DNA from: Hanleya hanleyi
Lineage: Eukaryota > Mollusca > Polyplacophora > Lepidopleurida > Hanleyidae
Reading direction: 5' to 3'
Length of the DNA stretch: 64,000 nucleotides
Assembly (NCBI GenBank): GCA_036873755.1
Contig: JAVTVY010020379.1
Location: forward strand, 1 to 64,000
Part shown: positions 10,121 to 18,249 of the stretch, piece after piece
How the letters are laid out: the number at the start of each line of letters is the position of its first letter
Position numbering within the stretch: the first letter of the stretch is position 1
The notes under the pieces: model-generated
The model's input: only the letters and a program-made list of their open reading frames with translations
Database searches by the model: none
Told to the model about the DNA's origin: nothing
Program-made: the position numbers and the translations under genes

Positions 10121-10154
10121 TTTTATAGCACACTAGCTGTTGGTCTATTTTTAG
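10121..10154 (-). promoter_or_regulatory. Promoter of gene 9181-10074
   Basis: TATAAAA (minus strand, 10121-10127) and CTAAAAATAG (10145-10154) lie in the same positions relative to the ATG as in the other five C2H2/YNFRL genes. The leader contains a dyad around GGC-CTT-GCC. Confidence 0.7.
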
Positions 10155-10213
10155 CACACTCAGTTCAACTACCTACCGGATGTAGGCTATTTCTAATCGT
10201 CATCGGGCAGTCC

Positions 10214-11200
10214 TCAGATAGTTGTTTGCGCATTCTGAGTATCTTTCAGTGCATGGGTGAATACGTTCAGCCGATGGGGGTGGTGGGTCAGTTTAACCAC
10301 GAAGAACGTAACATTGGTGACCCTCTCCACTATCCATTTGGTGTTGGGACGCTGTTCATAGGCCCATTCCAAGGGATTCACAGTGTCCAGTTGGGCCAGC
10401 ATCGTCTCTAGCGACGCCTGATTGGTGATTGTGAAAGGATGGTCGTACACTGGGTTGATGGCACTGGAATAGAAATAGCACAATTCGCGCGTCATCTTAT
10501 GGCATAAGATGTAGCCAAATGCTACATTTAATGTGAAGGACGTAGGTTGGTCATTGAAGATGGCTTCCACGTAGCTGCGTAGACGGGCGAGGTCGGTCAG
10601 TCGGAAATTGTACAAGTCCAATATAGGGCGATGATGGTGGAAGCAGTGTCGGATCATGGACCAATGGCGTCGATACATCTCACTCACTGGATGATCTTCA
10701 GGTAAGAGATCGCTGGGAACATCCACCGCATCTTCCAGAAAATGTTCGTTGTTGTCAGGCGTATGACTGAAAACAGTAATGCTAGGAACCGGCTGGATAT
10801 CTAGGCTCTTCTGAGCTGTGGGTATAGGCGGGCTCTCCGCGATCGCATCACCAGTGGCATTTTTCTCCCCGGGTTCATCTTCAGTGGATCTGTCCCTCCT
10901 GGGTGCCTTTTTAGTGGAAAGTTGTCCCTCATGCCATGGTGACGGACCATGAATCAAACGCTCATGCCGTTTTAACTGACTGGGTCGTCTGAAGAGTTGA
11001 CTACATTCTTCGCATGGACGCTTGGGTGGCCCATGAATTGAACGTTCATGGCGCTGTAAATGATCTGGGCGCTGAAACGACAGTGTAGGCCTACATATCG
11101 TACAGCTATACCGGGCGGTTCCATCGTGCTTGGTAGCCTCATGGCGGCGCATGTCGTGCCGGCGAGTGAATGATTTCGAGCACGTAGTACAAGTGAACAT
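10214..11200 (-). CDS. C2H2/YNFRL protein, a-type, left arm
   Basis: A 328-residue frame, nearly identical to its mirror 12217-13203. Fingers 1 and 3 have normal spacing (Cys4, Cys7, His20, His25; Cys63, Cys66, His79, His84). Finger 2 has two extra residues (Arg-Pro) after Cys36 and may not fold normally. Residues about 160-310 form the second domain with YNFRL, FNDQ, FGYIL and RPNTKW motifs. The final residues (from HPHRL on) differ in frame from the PIG-stop ending seen in the Element 2 gene 34427, so the C-terminus is probably extended by a shift. A remnant tail follows downstream but has lost about 25 bp compared with the right arm. It is transcribed outward toward the second gene of the pair. 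Confidence 0.75.
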   Translation of the reverse strand: MFTCTTCSKSFTRRHDMRRHEATKHDGTARYSCTICRPTLSFQRPDHLQRHERSIHGPPKRPCEECSQLFRRPSQLKRHERLIHGPSPWHEGQLSTKKAPRRDRSTEDEPGEKNATGDAIAESPPIPTAQKSLDIQPVPSITVFSHTPDNNEHFLEDAVDVPSDLLPEDHPVSEMYRRHWSMIRHCFHHHRPILDLYNFRLTDLARLRSYVEAIFNDQPTSFTLNVAFGYILCHKMTRELCYFYSSAINPVYDHPFTITNQASLETMLAQLDTVNPLEWAYEQRPNTKWIVERVTNVTFFVVKLTHHPHRLNVFTHALKDTQNAQTTI

Positions 11201-11246
11201 CTTGGTGGTTGACAGAGTGTCTGATGAAACGGTCAGGCCGTTTCCT

Positions 11247-11280
11247 TTTTATAGCAAGCTAGCTGTTGATCTATTTTTAG
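11247..11280 (-). promoter_or_regulatory. Promoter of gene 10214-11200
   Basis: TATAAAA on the minus strand (11247-11253) and CTAAAAATAG (11271-11280), a perfect MEF2-type consensus, lie upstream of the ATG. They are followed by an AAACGGCCTG-ACCGTTT dyad in the leader. Confidence 0.7.
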
Positions 11281-11500
11281 CACCATCAGTTCAACTTGGA
11301 CGTCAGCGACAAGAACCCGGATAGGCGCGGACGTCATTGAAAAAAAATGCTGTGGCGTCATTGGTGACGTCATCAGTACGAGTAGTAGCGAAAGTGGGCA
11401 TTTTTTAGCAGTGAAGGAGTATACACTATGTACAAATAGAATACAGGTGGTATGTACAAATAGAATAGTAGTGGTATGTATAAGGTACAAAAAAAAATTC
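11281..11500. repeat. Axis-proximal CRE-type unit and ACAAATAGAATA repeats, left
   Basis: One CRE-type unit (near 11360) is followed by two copies of TATGTACAAATAGAATA. It mirrors 11916-12135. A run of A (T on the minus strand) borders the tRNA half. No gene is seen. Confidence 0.7.
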
Positions 11501-11552
11501 TGTCAGGAGTAGGATTCGAACCTACGCCAGCTCTTCGCCGACCAGCACTTAA
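11501..11552 (-). pseudogene. 3' half of a tRNA-Leu on the minus strand
   Basis: It is the mirror of 11864-11915: part of the anticodon loop, variable arm, T arm (GGTTCGAATCC) and acceptor strand ending TGACA, with a T run after it. The 5' half is missing. The sequence preceding it on this strand is instead a short hairpin (AAAGGT, GGAA loop, ACCTTT on the plus strand at 11551-11566). It is therefore a half gene, not a tRNA. Confidence 0.75.
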
Positions 11553-11863
11553 AGGTGGAAACCTTTGCGCGCCGGGGTCAAAGGTCAGTTCCGGTCACGT
11601 GAACGGAAGCGGAAGTGACCTCCGGAGCTCCGGAGCTCCAAGAGCTCCGAAGCGCCGAGTTCCAAGAGCATCCGAAATGCGGACGTACATCCAGCAACGA
11701 GACGCCTTTACTTTCTTTTACCCGAAACGGAAAGTCCTGGCCGATGGTGTGAGCACTACTTACTTGGACTTGTGAAAAAATGTCGAACACACTATATAAC
11801 TGTTGATACACGAGTTAAAAACTGTAAACAGTCAGAATGGCCGAGTGGTCTAAGGCGCCGGTA
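11553..11863. other. Unpaired spacer at the axis of Element 1
   Basis: This 311-bp stretch has no inverted partner. It includes a GAGCTCC-rich block (11625-11665) and, at its right end, the 5' half of the tRNA gene (from 11831). Open frames across it on both strands run into the tRNA and are not credible genes. Confidence 0.8.
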
Positions 11864-11915
11864 TTAAGTGCTGGTCGGCGAAGAGCTGGCGTAGGTTCGA
11901 ATCCTATTCCTGACA
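11831..11915 (+). tRNA. tRNA-Leu (UAA)-like gene at the palindrome axis
   Basis: The 85-nt sequence folds as a class II tRNA. The acceptor GTCAGAA pairs with TCCTGAC with one A-C mismatch, followed by discriminator A. The D arm is GCC...GGC with A-box TGGCCGAGTGG. The anticodon stem is CCGGT/GCTGG with loop ATTAAGT, giving anticodon UAA. It has a long variable arm and a T arm with B-box GGTTCGAATCC. A T8 tract (11919-11926) follows as a Pol III terminator. It has no intron. The T-stem and loop are intact, so it may be transcribed; the wobble-rich anticodon stem and acceptor mismatch could also mean early decay. Only its 3' half is duplicated in the other arm. Confidence 0.8.
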
Positions 11916-12135
11916 GAATTTTTTTTGTACCGTATACATACCACTACTATTCTATTTGCACATACCACCTGTATTCTATTTGTACATAGTGTATACTCCT
12001 TCACTGCTAAAAAATGCCCACTTTCGCTACTACTCGTACTGATGACGTCACCAATGACGCCAGAGCATTTGTTTTCAATGACGTCCGCGCCTGCATCCGG
12101 GTTCTTGTCGCTGACGTCCAAGTTGAACTGATGGT
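11916..12135. repeat. Axis-proximal CRE-type unit and ATTCTATTTG repeats, right
   Basis: It mirrors 11281-11500, with a Pol III-type T run directly after the tRNA, repeats of ATTCTATTTGTACATA, and ACTACTCGTACTGATGACGT. Confidence 0.7.
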
Positions 12136-12136
12136 G

Positions 12137-12216
12137 CTAAAAATAGATCAACAGCTAGCTTGCTATAAAAAGGAAACGGCCTGACCGTTTCATCAGATAC
12201 TCTGTCAACCGCCAAG
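12137..12216 (+). promoter_or_regulatory. Promoter and leader of gene 12217-13203
   Basis: CTAAAAATAG (12137-12146) and TATAAAA (12164-12170) are followed by a leader with the dyad AAACGGC-CTGA-CCGTTT, CATCAGA, CTCTGTCAACC and CCAAG before the ATG. The whole arrangement is conserved in six genes. Confidence 0.75.
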
Positions 12217-13203
12217 ATGTTCACTTGTACTACGTGCTCGAAATCGTTCACTCGCCGGCACGACTTGCGCCGCCATGAGGCTACCAAGCACGATGGAACC
12301 GCCCGGTATAGCTGTACGATATGTAGGCCTACACTGTCGTTTCAGCGCCCAGATCATTTACAGCGCCATGAACGTTCAATTCATGGGCCACCCAAGCGTC
12401 CATGCGAAGAATGTGGTCAACTCTTCAGACGACCCAGTCAGTTAAAACGGCATAAGCGTTTGATTCATGGTCCGTCACCATGGCATGAGGGACAACTTTC
12501 CACTAAAGAGGCACCCAGGAGGGACAGATCCACTGAAGATGAACCCGGGGAGAAAAATGCCACTGGTGATGCGATCGCGGAGAGCCCGCCTATACCCACA
12601 GCTCAGAAGAGCCTAGATATCCAGCCGGTTCCTAGCATTACTGTTTTCAGTCATACGCCTGACAACAACGAACATTTTCTGGAAGATGCGGTGGATGTTC
12701 CCAGCGATCTCTTATCCGAAGATCATCCAGTGAGTGAGATATATCGACGCCATTGGCCCATGATCCGACACTGCTTCCACCGTCATCGCCCTATATTGGA
12801 CTTGTACAATTTCCGACTGACCGACCTCGCCCGTCTACGCAGCTACGTGGAAGCCATCTTCAATGACCAACCTACGTCCTTCACATTAAATGTAGCATTT
12901 GGGTACATCTTATGCCATAAGATGACGCGTGAATTGTGCTATTTCTATTCCAGTGCCATCAACCCAGTGTACGACCATCCTTTCACAATCACCAATCGGG
13001 CGTCGCTAGAGACGATGCTGGCCCAACTGGACACTGTGAATCCCTTGGAATGGGCCTATGAACAGCGTCCCAACACCAAATGGATAGTGGAGAGGGTCAC
13101 CAATGTTACGTTCTTCGTAATTAAACTGACCCACCACCCCCATCGGCTGAAAGTATTCACCCATGTACTGAAAGATACTCAGAATGCGCAAACAACTATC
13201 TGA
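12217..13203 (+). CDS. C2H2/YNFRL protein, a-type, right arm
   Basis: 328 residues. Finger 1 (Cys4, Cys7, His20, His25) and finger 3 (Cys63, Cys66, His79, His84) are canonical. Finger 2 (Cys33, Cys36, His51, His56) has two extra residues after Cys36, due to a 6-bp insertion (AGGCCT-like) absent from gene 32951. A Pro/Glu-rich linker (residues 86-155) leads to the second domain at about 160-310, with RRHWPMIRHCFHRHRP, YNFRL (197-201), FNDQ (215-218), FGYIL (228-232) and RPNTKW (284-289). The TATA-driven start is the only ATG that includes finger 1. After the stop, another frame encodes the remnant tail RMRKQL...YPGLPDDD to 13249. The likely role is DNA binding within the element. The relation of the second domain to polymerase proteins is from memory. 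Confidence 0.75.
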   Translation: MFTCTTCSKSFTRRHDLRRHEATKHDGTARYSCTICRPTLSFQRPDHLQRHERSIHGPPKRPCEECGQLFRRPSQLKRHKRLIHGPSPWHEGQLSTKEAPRRDRSTEDEPGEKNATGDAIAESPPIPTAQKSLDIQPVPSITVFSHTPDNNEHFLEDAVDVPSDLLSEDHPVSEIYRRHWPMIRHCFHRHRPILDLYNFRLTDLARLRSYVEAIFNDQPTSFTLNVAFGYILCHKMTRELCYFYSSAINPVYDHPFTITNRASLETMLAQLDTVNPLEWAYEQRPNTKWIVERVTNVTFFVIKLTHHPHRLKVFTHVLKDTQNAQTTI

Positions 13204-13249
13204 GGATATGTTTCCTCAACGGTATCCTGGCCTGCCCGATGACGATTAG
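13181..13249 (+). pseudogene. Remnant C-terminal tail of the ancestral C2H2 gene
   Basis: Twenty-two codons plus TAG, in a frame different from the gene before it, match the end of the Element 0 gene (RMRKQL, YPGL, DDD). Equivalents follow genes 13368 (to about 14390), 9181 (to about 9054) and 10214 (truncated). They show that the YNFRL domain replaced most of an older helical C-terminal domain, or that an intron joins them. Confidence 0.6.
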
Positions 13250-13287
13250 AAACAGCCTACATCCGGTAGGTAGTTGAACTGAGTGTG

Positions 13288-13321
13288 CTAAAAATAGACC
13301 AACAGCTAGTGTGCTATAAAA
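13288..13321 (+). promoter_or_regulatory. Promoter of gene 13368-14291
   Basis: CTAAAAATAG (13288-13297) and TATAAAA (13315-13321) precede the ATG by 71 and 47 bp, and the leader is like that of the neighbouring gene. Confidence 0.75.
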
Positions 13322-13367
13322 GGAAAGCGGCCTTGCCGTTTCATGAGACACTCTGTCCACCACCAAG

Positions 13368-14291
13368 ATGTTCACTTGCACAACTTGCCAGAAGTCATTT
13401 ACTCGTCTAAACAATTTACGACGCCACGAGGCCTCCGCCCACAACGGTGCACGACATACTTGCATAACCTGCGCACGGTCATTTAATCGAGAAGATGCTT
13501 TACTGCGCCACGAACGCTCATTCCACGAGGGCGCGACGGAACAATGTAAGGATTGTGGTCAACTCTTCAAACGACCCAGTCAGTTAGAACGGCATAAGCG
13601 TTTGATTCATGGTCCGTCACCACGGCATGAGGGACAACTTCCTACTGAAGAGGAGCCGCGAAAGGTCAGACCCAGTGAAGATGAACCCGGGGAGGAGAAT
13701 GCCACTGGTGATGCAATGACGGAGAGCCCGCCTATACCCACAGTTCAGAAGAGCCTGGATTTCCAGCCGGACTCCACCATTACGGTTTCGAGTCATACGC
13801 CTGACAACATCGAACCTTTTCTTGAAGATGCGGTGGATATTCCCAGCGATCTCTTACCCGAAGATCATCCAGTGCGTGAGATGTATCGACGCCATTGGTC
13901 CATGATCCGACACTGCTTCCACCGTCATCGCCCGATATTGGACTTATATAATTTCCGGTTGGAAGAAAACATCCGTCTACGTAGCTACGTGGAAGCCATC
14001 TTCAACGACCAAGATACAGCCTTCAAGTTAAATCTCACTTTTGGATACATTCTTCGCCATAAAGAGACAGACCAGCTCCGTTACTTTTATCCCAGCAATA
14101 ATACCCGGGTGTTTGACCAGCCTTTCACCATTATCCATCGTGCGTCACTGGAGACGATGCTGAAGGAACTGGACAGCGTGGATAGTTTGGAATGGGTACG
14201 ACAACAACGACAAAACACAAAATGGCAAGTGGAGAGGGTGACCAATGTTACGTTCTTCGTGGTTAAACTGACCACCATCCCAGTCGGATGA
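13368..14291 (+). CDS. C2H2/YNFRL protein, b-type, right arm
   Basis: 307 residues with three intact fingers (Cys4, Cys7, His20, His25; Cys32, Cys35, His48, His53; Cys60, Cys63, His76, His81), an acidic linker, and the second domain ending VERVTNVTFFVVKL...PVG at the stop. The stop directly after P-V/I-G matches the corrected end of gene 34427, so this is probably the native end of the domain. The mirror gene 9181-10074 has a lost finger cysteine and a frameshift, so this copy is the better preserved. It is the second gene of the pair, followed by the remnant tail, AATAAA and the conserved hairpin. It is likely DNA-binding; the target is unknown. Confidence 0.75.
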   Translation: MFTCTTCQKSFTRLNNLRRHEASAHNGARHTCITCARSFNREDALLRHERSFHEGATEQCKDCGQLFKRPSQLERHKRLIHGPSPRHEGQLPTEEEPRKVRPSEDEPGEENATGDAMTESPPIPTVQKSLDFQPDSTITVSSHTPDNIEPFLEDAVDIPSDLLPEDHPVREMYRRHWSMIRHCFHRHRPILDLYNFRLEENIRLRSYVEAIFNDQDTAFKLNLTFGYILRHKETDQLRYFYPSNNTRVFDQPFTIIHRASLETMLKELDSVDSLEWVRQQRQNTKWQVERVTNVTFFVVKLTTIPVG

Positions 14292-14390
14292 CAGTATTCA
14301 CCCATGCAATGATAGATACTCAGAATGCACAAACAACGATCTGAGGATATGTGGCCTCAACGGTATCCTGACCTGCCCGACGATGATTAG

Positions 14391-14595
14391 AATAAACGGT
14401 TCAGAGCGAACATGGCCGAAGATGGAACTTTCTGAAATGGAGACTTCTGATTGGACAAGAATACATCTAACGGACAGGAACGAATATGAAACATGCAAAT
14501 GGTGGCCTCTGATTAGACAAGAATCTTCTTGAATTGTAAATATACCCAACGCGGCTCCCCCAGCGTGGGTATGATGTAACATTGGGGAGAATAAA
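14391..14595 (+). terminator. 3' end module of the right-arm gene pair
   Basis: AATAAA lies at 14391-14396, the hairpin at 14542-14572 (ATACCCAACGC with GCGTGGGTAT), and a second AATAAA at 14590-14595, followed by a (TTG)n run near 14609. Confidence 0.75.
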
Positions 14596-14604
14596 CTATA
14601 TGAA

Positions 14605-16185
14605 ATTTTTTTGTTGTTGTTGTTGTTTTCTCATGTGTCACCCGTGTTGCTGTTGTTGTTCTCTCTCCGGACTATATCATGGCGTTATGTTAGAGTGTTA
14701 AGGTGTAACGACGGGCGTTGACGGGTATCACTGTATTTCGAAGAATTAGTGACACTTCCATGGAATATCAGAGCTTCTGAGCTATTTCACCAGCGCGTTG
14801 AAGCATTAAGAATGGTGTTGGTGGGCGTTGCTACAAGATGACACTTCCCACGACGCATTCGGACTGAGAATAGAGCATCCCTACCCCAAATACCTTCCTG
14901 CACTGCCCCAAAATTCACACTTTGCCTACTACTCGTACTGATGACGTCACCAATGACGTCACAGATGCTGTGAACAGCCCCCAAATCGGGGTCTACACCC
15001 CGAGAGCTACAAAATTACACCTTCCATGACACAATCGGATAAGGGATGGTCCATCTCTACACCAAATACCTTCCTGTACTGCCCCAAAACGGCGCAGATG
15101 GTCCATCTCTACACCAAATACCATCCTTCACTGCCCCAAAATGCTCACTTTCGCTACTACTCCTACTGATGACCTCACCAATGACGTGACAGATGCTGTG
15201 GACAGCCCTCAAATCTACAAGATGACACCTCCCACGACGCATTCGGACTGAGAATAGAGCATCCCTACCCCAAATACCTTCCTGCACTACCCCAAAATTC
15301 ACACTTTGGCTACTACTCGTACTGATGACGTCACCAATGACGTCACAGATGCTGTGAACAGCCCCCAAATCGGGGTCTACACCCCGAGAGCTACAAAATT
15401 ACACCTCCCACGACACAATCGGATAAGGGATGGTCCATCTCTACACCAAATACCTTCCTGTACTGCCCCAAAATGCACACTTTGGCTATTACTCCTACTG
15501 ATGACGTCATCGATGACGTCACAGATGACGGGAACATCCCTCAAATCAGGGTCTACACCCCGAGAACTACAAAATGACACCTTCTAGGACGCATTCGAAC
15601 CGTGAATAGCCCATCTCGACCCCAAATACCTTCATGTCCTGCCCCAAAATGGCCACTTTACTTACTACAACCAACTGCACATGCGCAGATTGACGCGACT
15701 TGCACTTAAAAACACACCATTCTGACTCTAACACACACAAGCTTCACGCTGACACCTTCCACGACCCATTCGGACCCATAGGGGTCCATCTCTACCCCAA
15801 ACACACACCCACATATCCCCCAAAATGCCTGATTTCTCTACTACGGCCAGACTGCGCATGCGCATATTGACGCGACATGCGTTTAGAAACACGCCATTCT
15901 GACTCTACCCCACACAAGCTTCACATGGATACCTCACACGACCCATTCGAACCGTGAATAGCCCATCTCTAACCCAAACACACACCCACATACCCCCCAA
16001 AATGCCTGCTTTCTATACTACGGGCCAGTCTGCGCATGCGCAGAGTATTGACAACGGACGAACCATTAGCGTAGTCAAGTGCTCCTCCACGAGAGCTTCA
16101 AAATAAGACCTCACTCGACCCCATTGGACCACCAGGGACTCACCTAGACTCCAACATGTCCACCCTGTATGGCCCTATACACCCA
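14605..16185. repeat. Right-arm GTT-rich block, CRE-type and NRF1-type arrays
   Basis: It mirrors 7090-8850. There is a (TTG)n/GGGCGTT block to 14830, a CRE-type array of about five units to 15660 (with the 20-bp palindrome at 15502-15521), then NRF1-type units (TGCGCATGCGC near 15853 and 16031) to about 16150. No gene is seen. Confidence 0.8.
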
Positions 16186-16990
16186 TAGCCATGCAGTATA
16201 GGCCTATGGGCCTACCCAGGCCTCGGTGACTTTTTTCAAAAATTTCACCGATTCGCTCCGCAACACTTCCTATCGTGTTCTAAATGACGAGACGAGTAAA
16301 ACGAGACCCCACAACCCTACCGCAAATGTATAGAAGTAGGTTTCCCAGGGGGACAAACATTGATCCTATACCCCAGTATGGGAATATATATTTATATATA
16401 TATGTCTATATGGGGCTATATCGTATTTTTTCAAAAATTTCACCGATTCGTGCCGGGACACTTCCTATCATGTTCTAAATGACGAGACGAGTAAAACGAG
16501 ACCCCACAACCCTACCGCAAATGTATAGAAGTACGTTTCCCAGGGGGACAAACATCGATCCTAATACTCCCAGTATGGGCCTATATGGGGCTCGGTGACT
16601 TTTTTCAAAAATTTCACCGATTCGTGCCGGGACACTTCCTATCATGTTCTAAATGACGAGACTAAGAAAACGCGACCCCACAACCCATACCGTAAATGTC
16701 GAGAAGTAAGTTTCCCAGGGGGACAAACATTGATCCTATACCTCCCATACCCCATATAGGCATTTTCCCGTAATTTAGGATAAAGTCCGTATTCCGTATT
16801 TTTTCAGGAAAATTTTTACATACACCCACCCTGGAACTAGGGGGAGATAAATCTATTGATAGACAAGCCCCGTTAAGCCCGGCGACCTATATACCCCCCA
16901 TACCCCATATAGGCATTTTCCCAGGTTTTTCGATAAAGTCCGTGTTCCGTATTTTTTTTTCAGGAAAATTTTTACATGCACCCACCCATG
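16186..16990. repeat. Right-arm 180-bp tandem repeats and AAAGTCCGT repeats
   Basis: It mirrors 6285-7090. Three GACACTTCCTATC / GGGGGACAAACAT units are followed by two AAAGTCCGT-TTCCGTATTTTT units. Confidence 0.8.
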
Positions 16991-17870
16991 TTTGGATGCC
17001 CCTTCACACAGGCTTCACTTTGATACCTCATACAACTCCATCGGCCCATTAGGGGCTCCCCTAGCTCCAAAACGTCTAGCAGGACCCATACAAGGTCTAG
17101 TTTTCGACACTAGGTGACCACATCCCGACGAAATGGCCAGTTTTCGACACCGGATGTGCCGCCATCTTGAACATGCGTGCCGCCATCTTGGATATGGCCC
17201 ATAATGCACCGGGTCAAAATACTGGCTTCTGATTGGCTGAGAGCTCTGTGACGGATTTGAAATACTCGCTTCTGATTGGACGAGAGCTCCGCATTGCGTC
17301 TGCGCATGCGCAGAATGATATTCCTACCGCACACCCAACCCAGCAGATGCCCCTTCACGAATGCTTCACTTTGATACCTCACTCGACCCCATTGGACCAT
17401 TAGGGGCTCCACTAGCTCCAAAACGGCTATTTTCATACCCTTGGGCCACCGCGCATGCGCAGAATGCCGATATTTCAACCCCACACACAGCCCATTAGAT
17501 GCCCCTTCACCTAGGCTTCACATTGATACCTCACTCGACCCCATTGGACCATTAGTAGCTCCCCTAGCTCCAAAACGTCTATTTCCATACCCTTCGGCCA
17601 CCGCGCATGCGCAGAATGCCGATATTTCAACCCCACACCCAGCCCATTAGATGCCCCTTCACATAAGCTTCACTTTGATACCTCACTCGACCCCATCGGT
17701 CCATTAGTGGCTCCCCTAACTCCAAAACGGCTATTTCCATACCCTTTGGCCACCGCGCATGCGCAGAATGCCGATATTTCAACCCCACACCCAGCCCATT
17801 AGATGCCCCTTCACATAAGCTTCACTTTGATACCTCACTCGACCCAATCGGACCATTTTATCTAGGGACT
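16991..17870. repeat. Right-arm NRF1-type tandem array
   Basis: It mirrors 5390-6280. It contains YY1-type GCCGCCATCTTG motifs at about 17158 and 17180, CCAAT repeats (17212-17285) and four ATGCCCCTTCAC / GCGCATGCGCAGAATG units. Confidence 0.8.
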
Positions 17871-17879
17871 ACTTTTTCT

Positions 17880-17923
17880 CCGCGGAAGCAGACCGCATCA
17901 CCACCAAAACCGCATCACCGCGG
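17880..17923. repeat. CCGCGG-bounded GATGCGG cassette, Element 1 right
   Basis: It is the inverted copy of 5315-5375 with one fewer GCGGTTTTGG unit. Confidence 0.75.
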
Positions 17924-18117
17924 ATGAATACATGGAACTATTTTCGACCTGGAAAAATTGGAACTCTCCTGTGCTGGAGGTAGCTTTTTGGTCAATTTGA
18001 AATACTCGCTTCTGATTGGACGAGAGATCGTCAAGTGGGCGGGGCATCTCCAAAGGTCAGACGAATACTCGCTTCTGATTGGACGAGAGCTCCACACATG
18101 CTCCACAAATTCATCTC

Positions 18118-18158
18118 ATTTGCATAAATCGGCTAGAATTTGCTCTTTATATACTACT
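18118..18158 (-). promoter_or_regulatory. Right terminus: AGT-AGT ends, TATA-like and octamer sites
   Basis: It is the exact inverted copy of 5080-5120, with octamer ATTTGCAT (plus-strand reading) at 18118-18125 and ACTACT at 18153-18158. Confidence 0.45.
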
Positions 18159-18164
18159 TGGGTC
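18159..18164. repeat. Right target-site duplication of Element 1 (TGGGTC)
   Basis: TGGGTC directly follows the terminus ATACTACT and matches 5074-5079. Six-base duplications are the known length for Polinton/Maverick integrase-type insertion. Confidence 0.9.
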
Positions 18165-18249
18165 TATATGGGGCTACGTAAACAAATCTGAATCCTGAAA
18201 TCTGGTGACCATCTTGGATTTTTGCTAATTTAGAGTATTTATAGTGTTC

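Larger units (their letters stand above)
5080..11552 (+). repeat. Left arm of the Element 1 palindrome
   Basis: It is the inverted counterpart of 11864-18158. The match runs from the terminus to the 3' half of the tRNA-like sequence at the axis. The arms differ by unequal numbers of NRF1-type and CRE-type units, which accounts for the difference in length (6473 against 6295 bp). Confidence 0.9.
5080..18158. mobile_element. Element 1: 13.1-kb palindromic Polinton-like element
   Basis: The ends are exact inverted copies beginning AGTAGTATATAAAGAGC, with a 6-bp target duplication. Polintons are known for 6-bp duplications, long inverted repeats and 5'-AG termini. Almost the whole element is inverted repeat: 5080-11552 against 11864-18158, with a 311-bp unpaired spacer. 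Each arm carries two C2H2/YNFRL genes reading outward, the 3' hairpin, and CRE- and NRF1-type arrays. No DNA polymerase, integrase, protease, ATPase or capsid gene is seen, so it is probably non-autonomous. It lies inside Element 0. Confidence 0.85.
11864..18158 (-). repeat. Right arm of the Element 1 palindrome
   Basis: It is the inverted counterpart of 5080-11552 and carries genes 12217-13203 and 13368-14291. Similarity is very high for the axis-proximal genes and lower for the distal gene pair. Confidence 0.9.
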
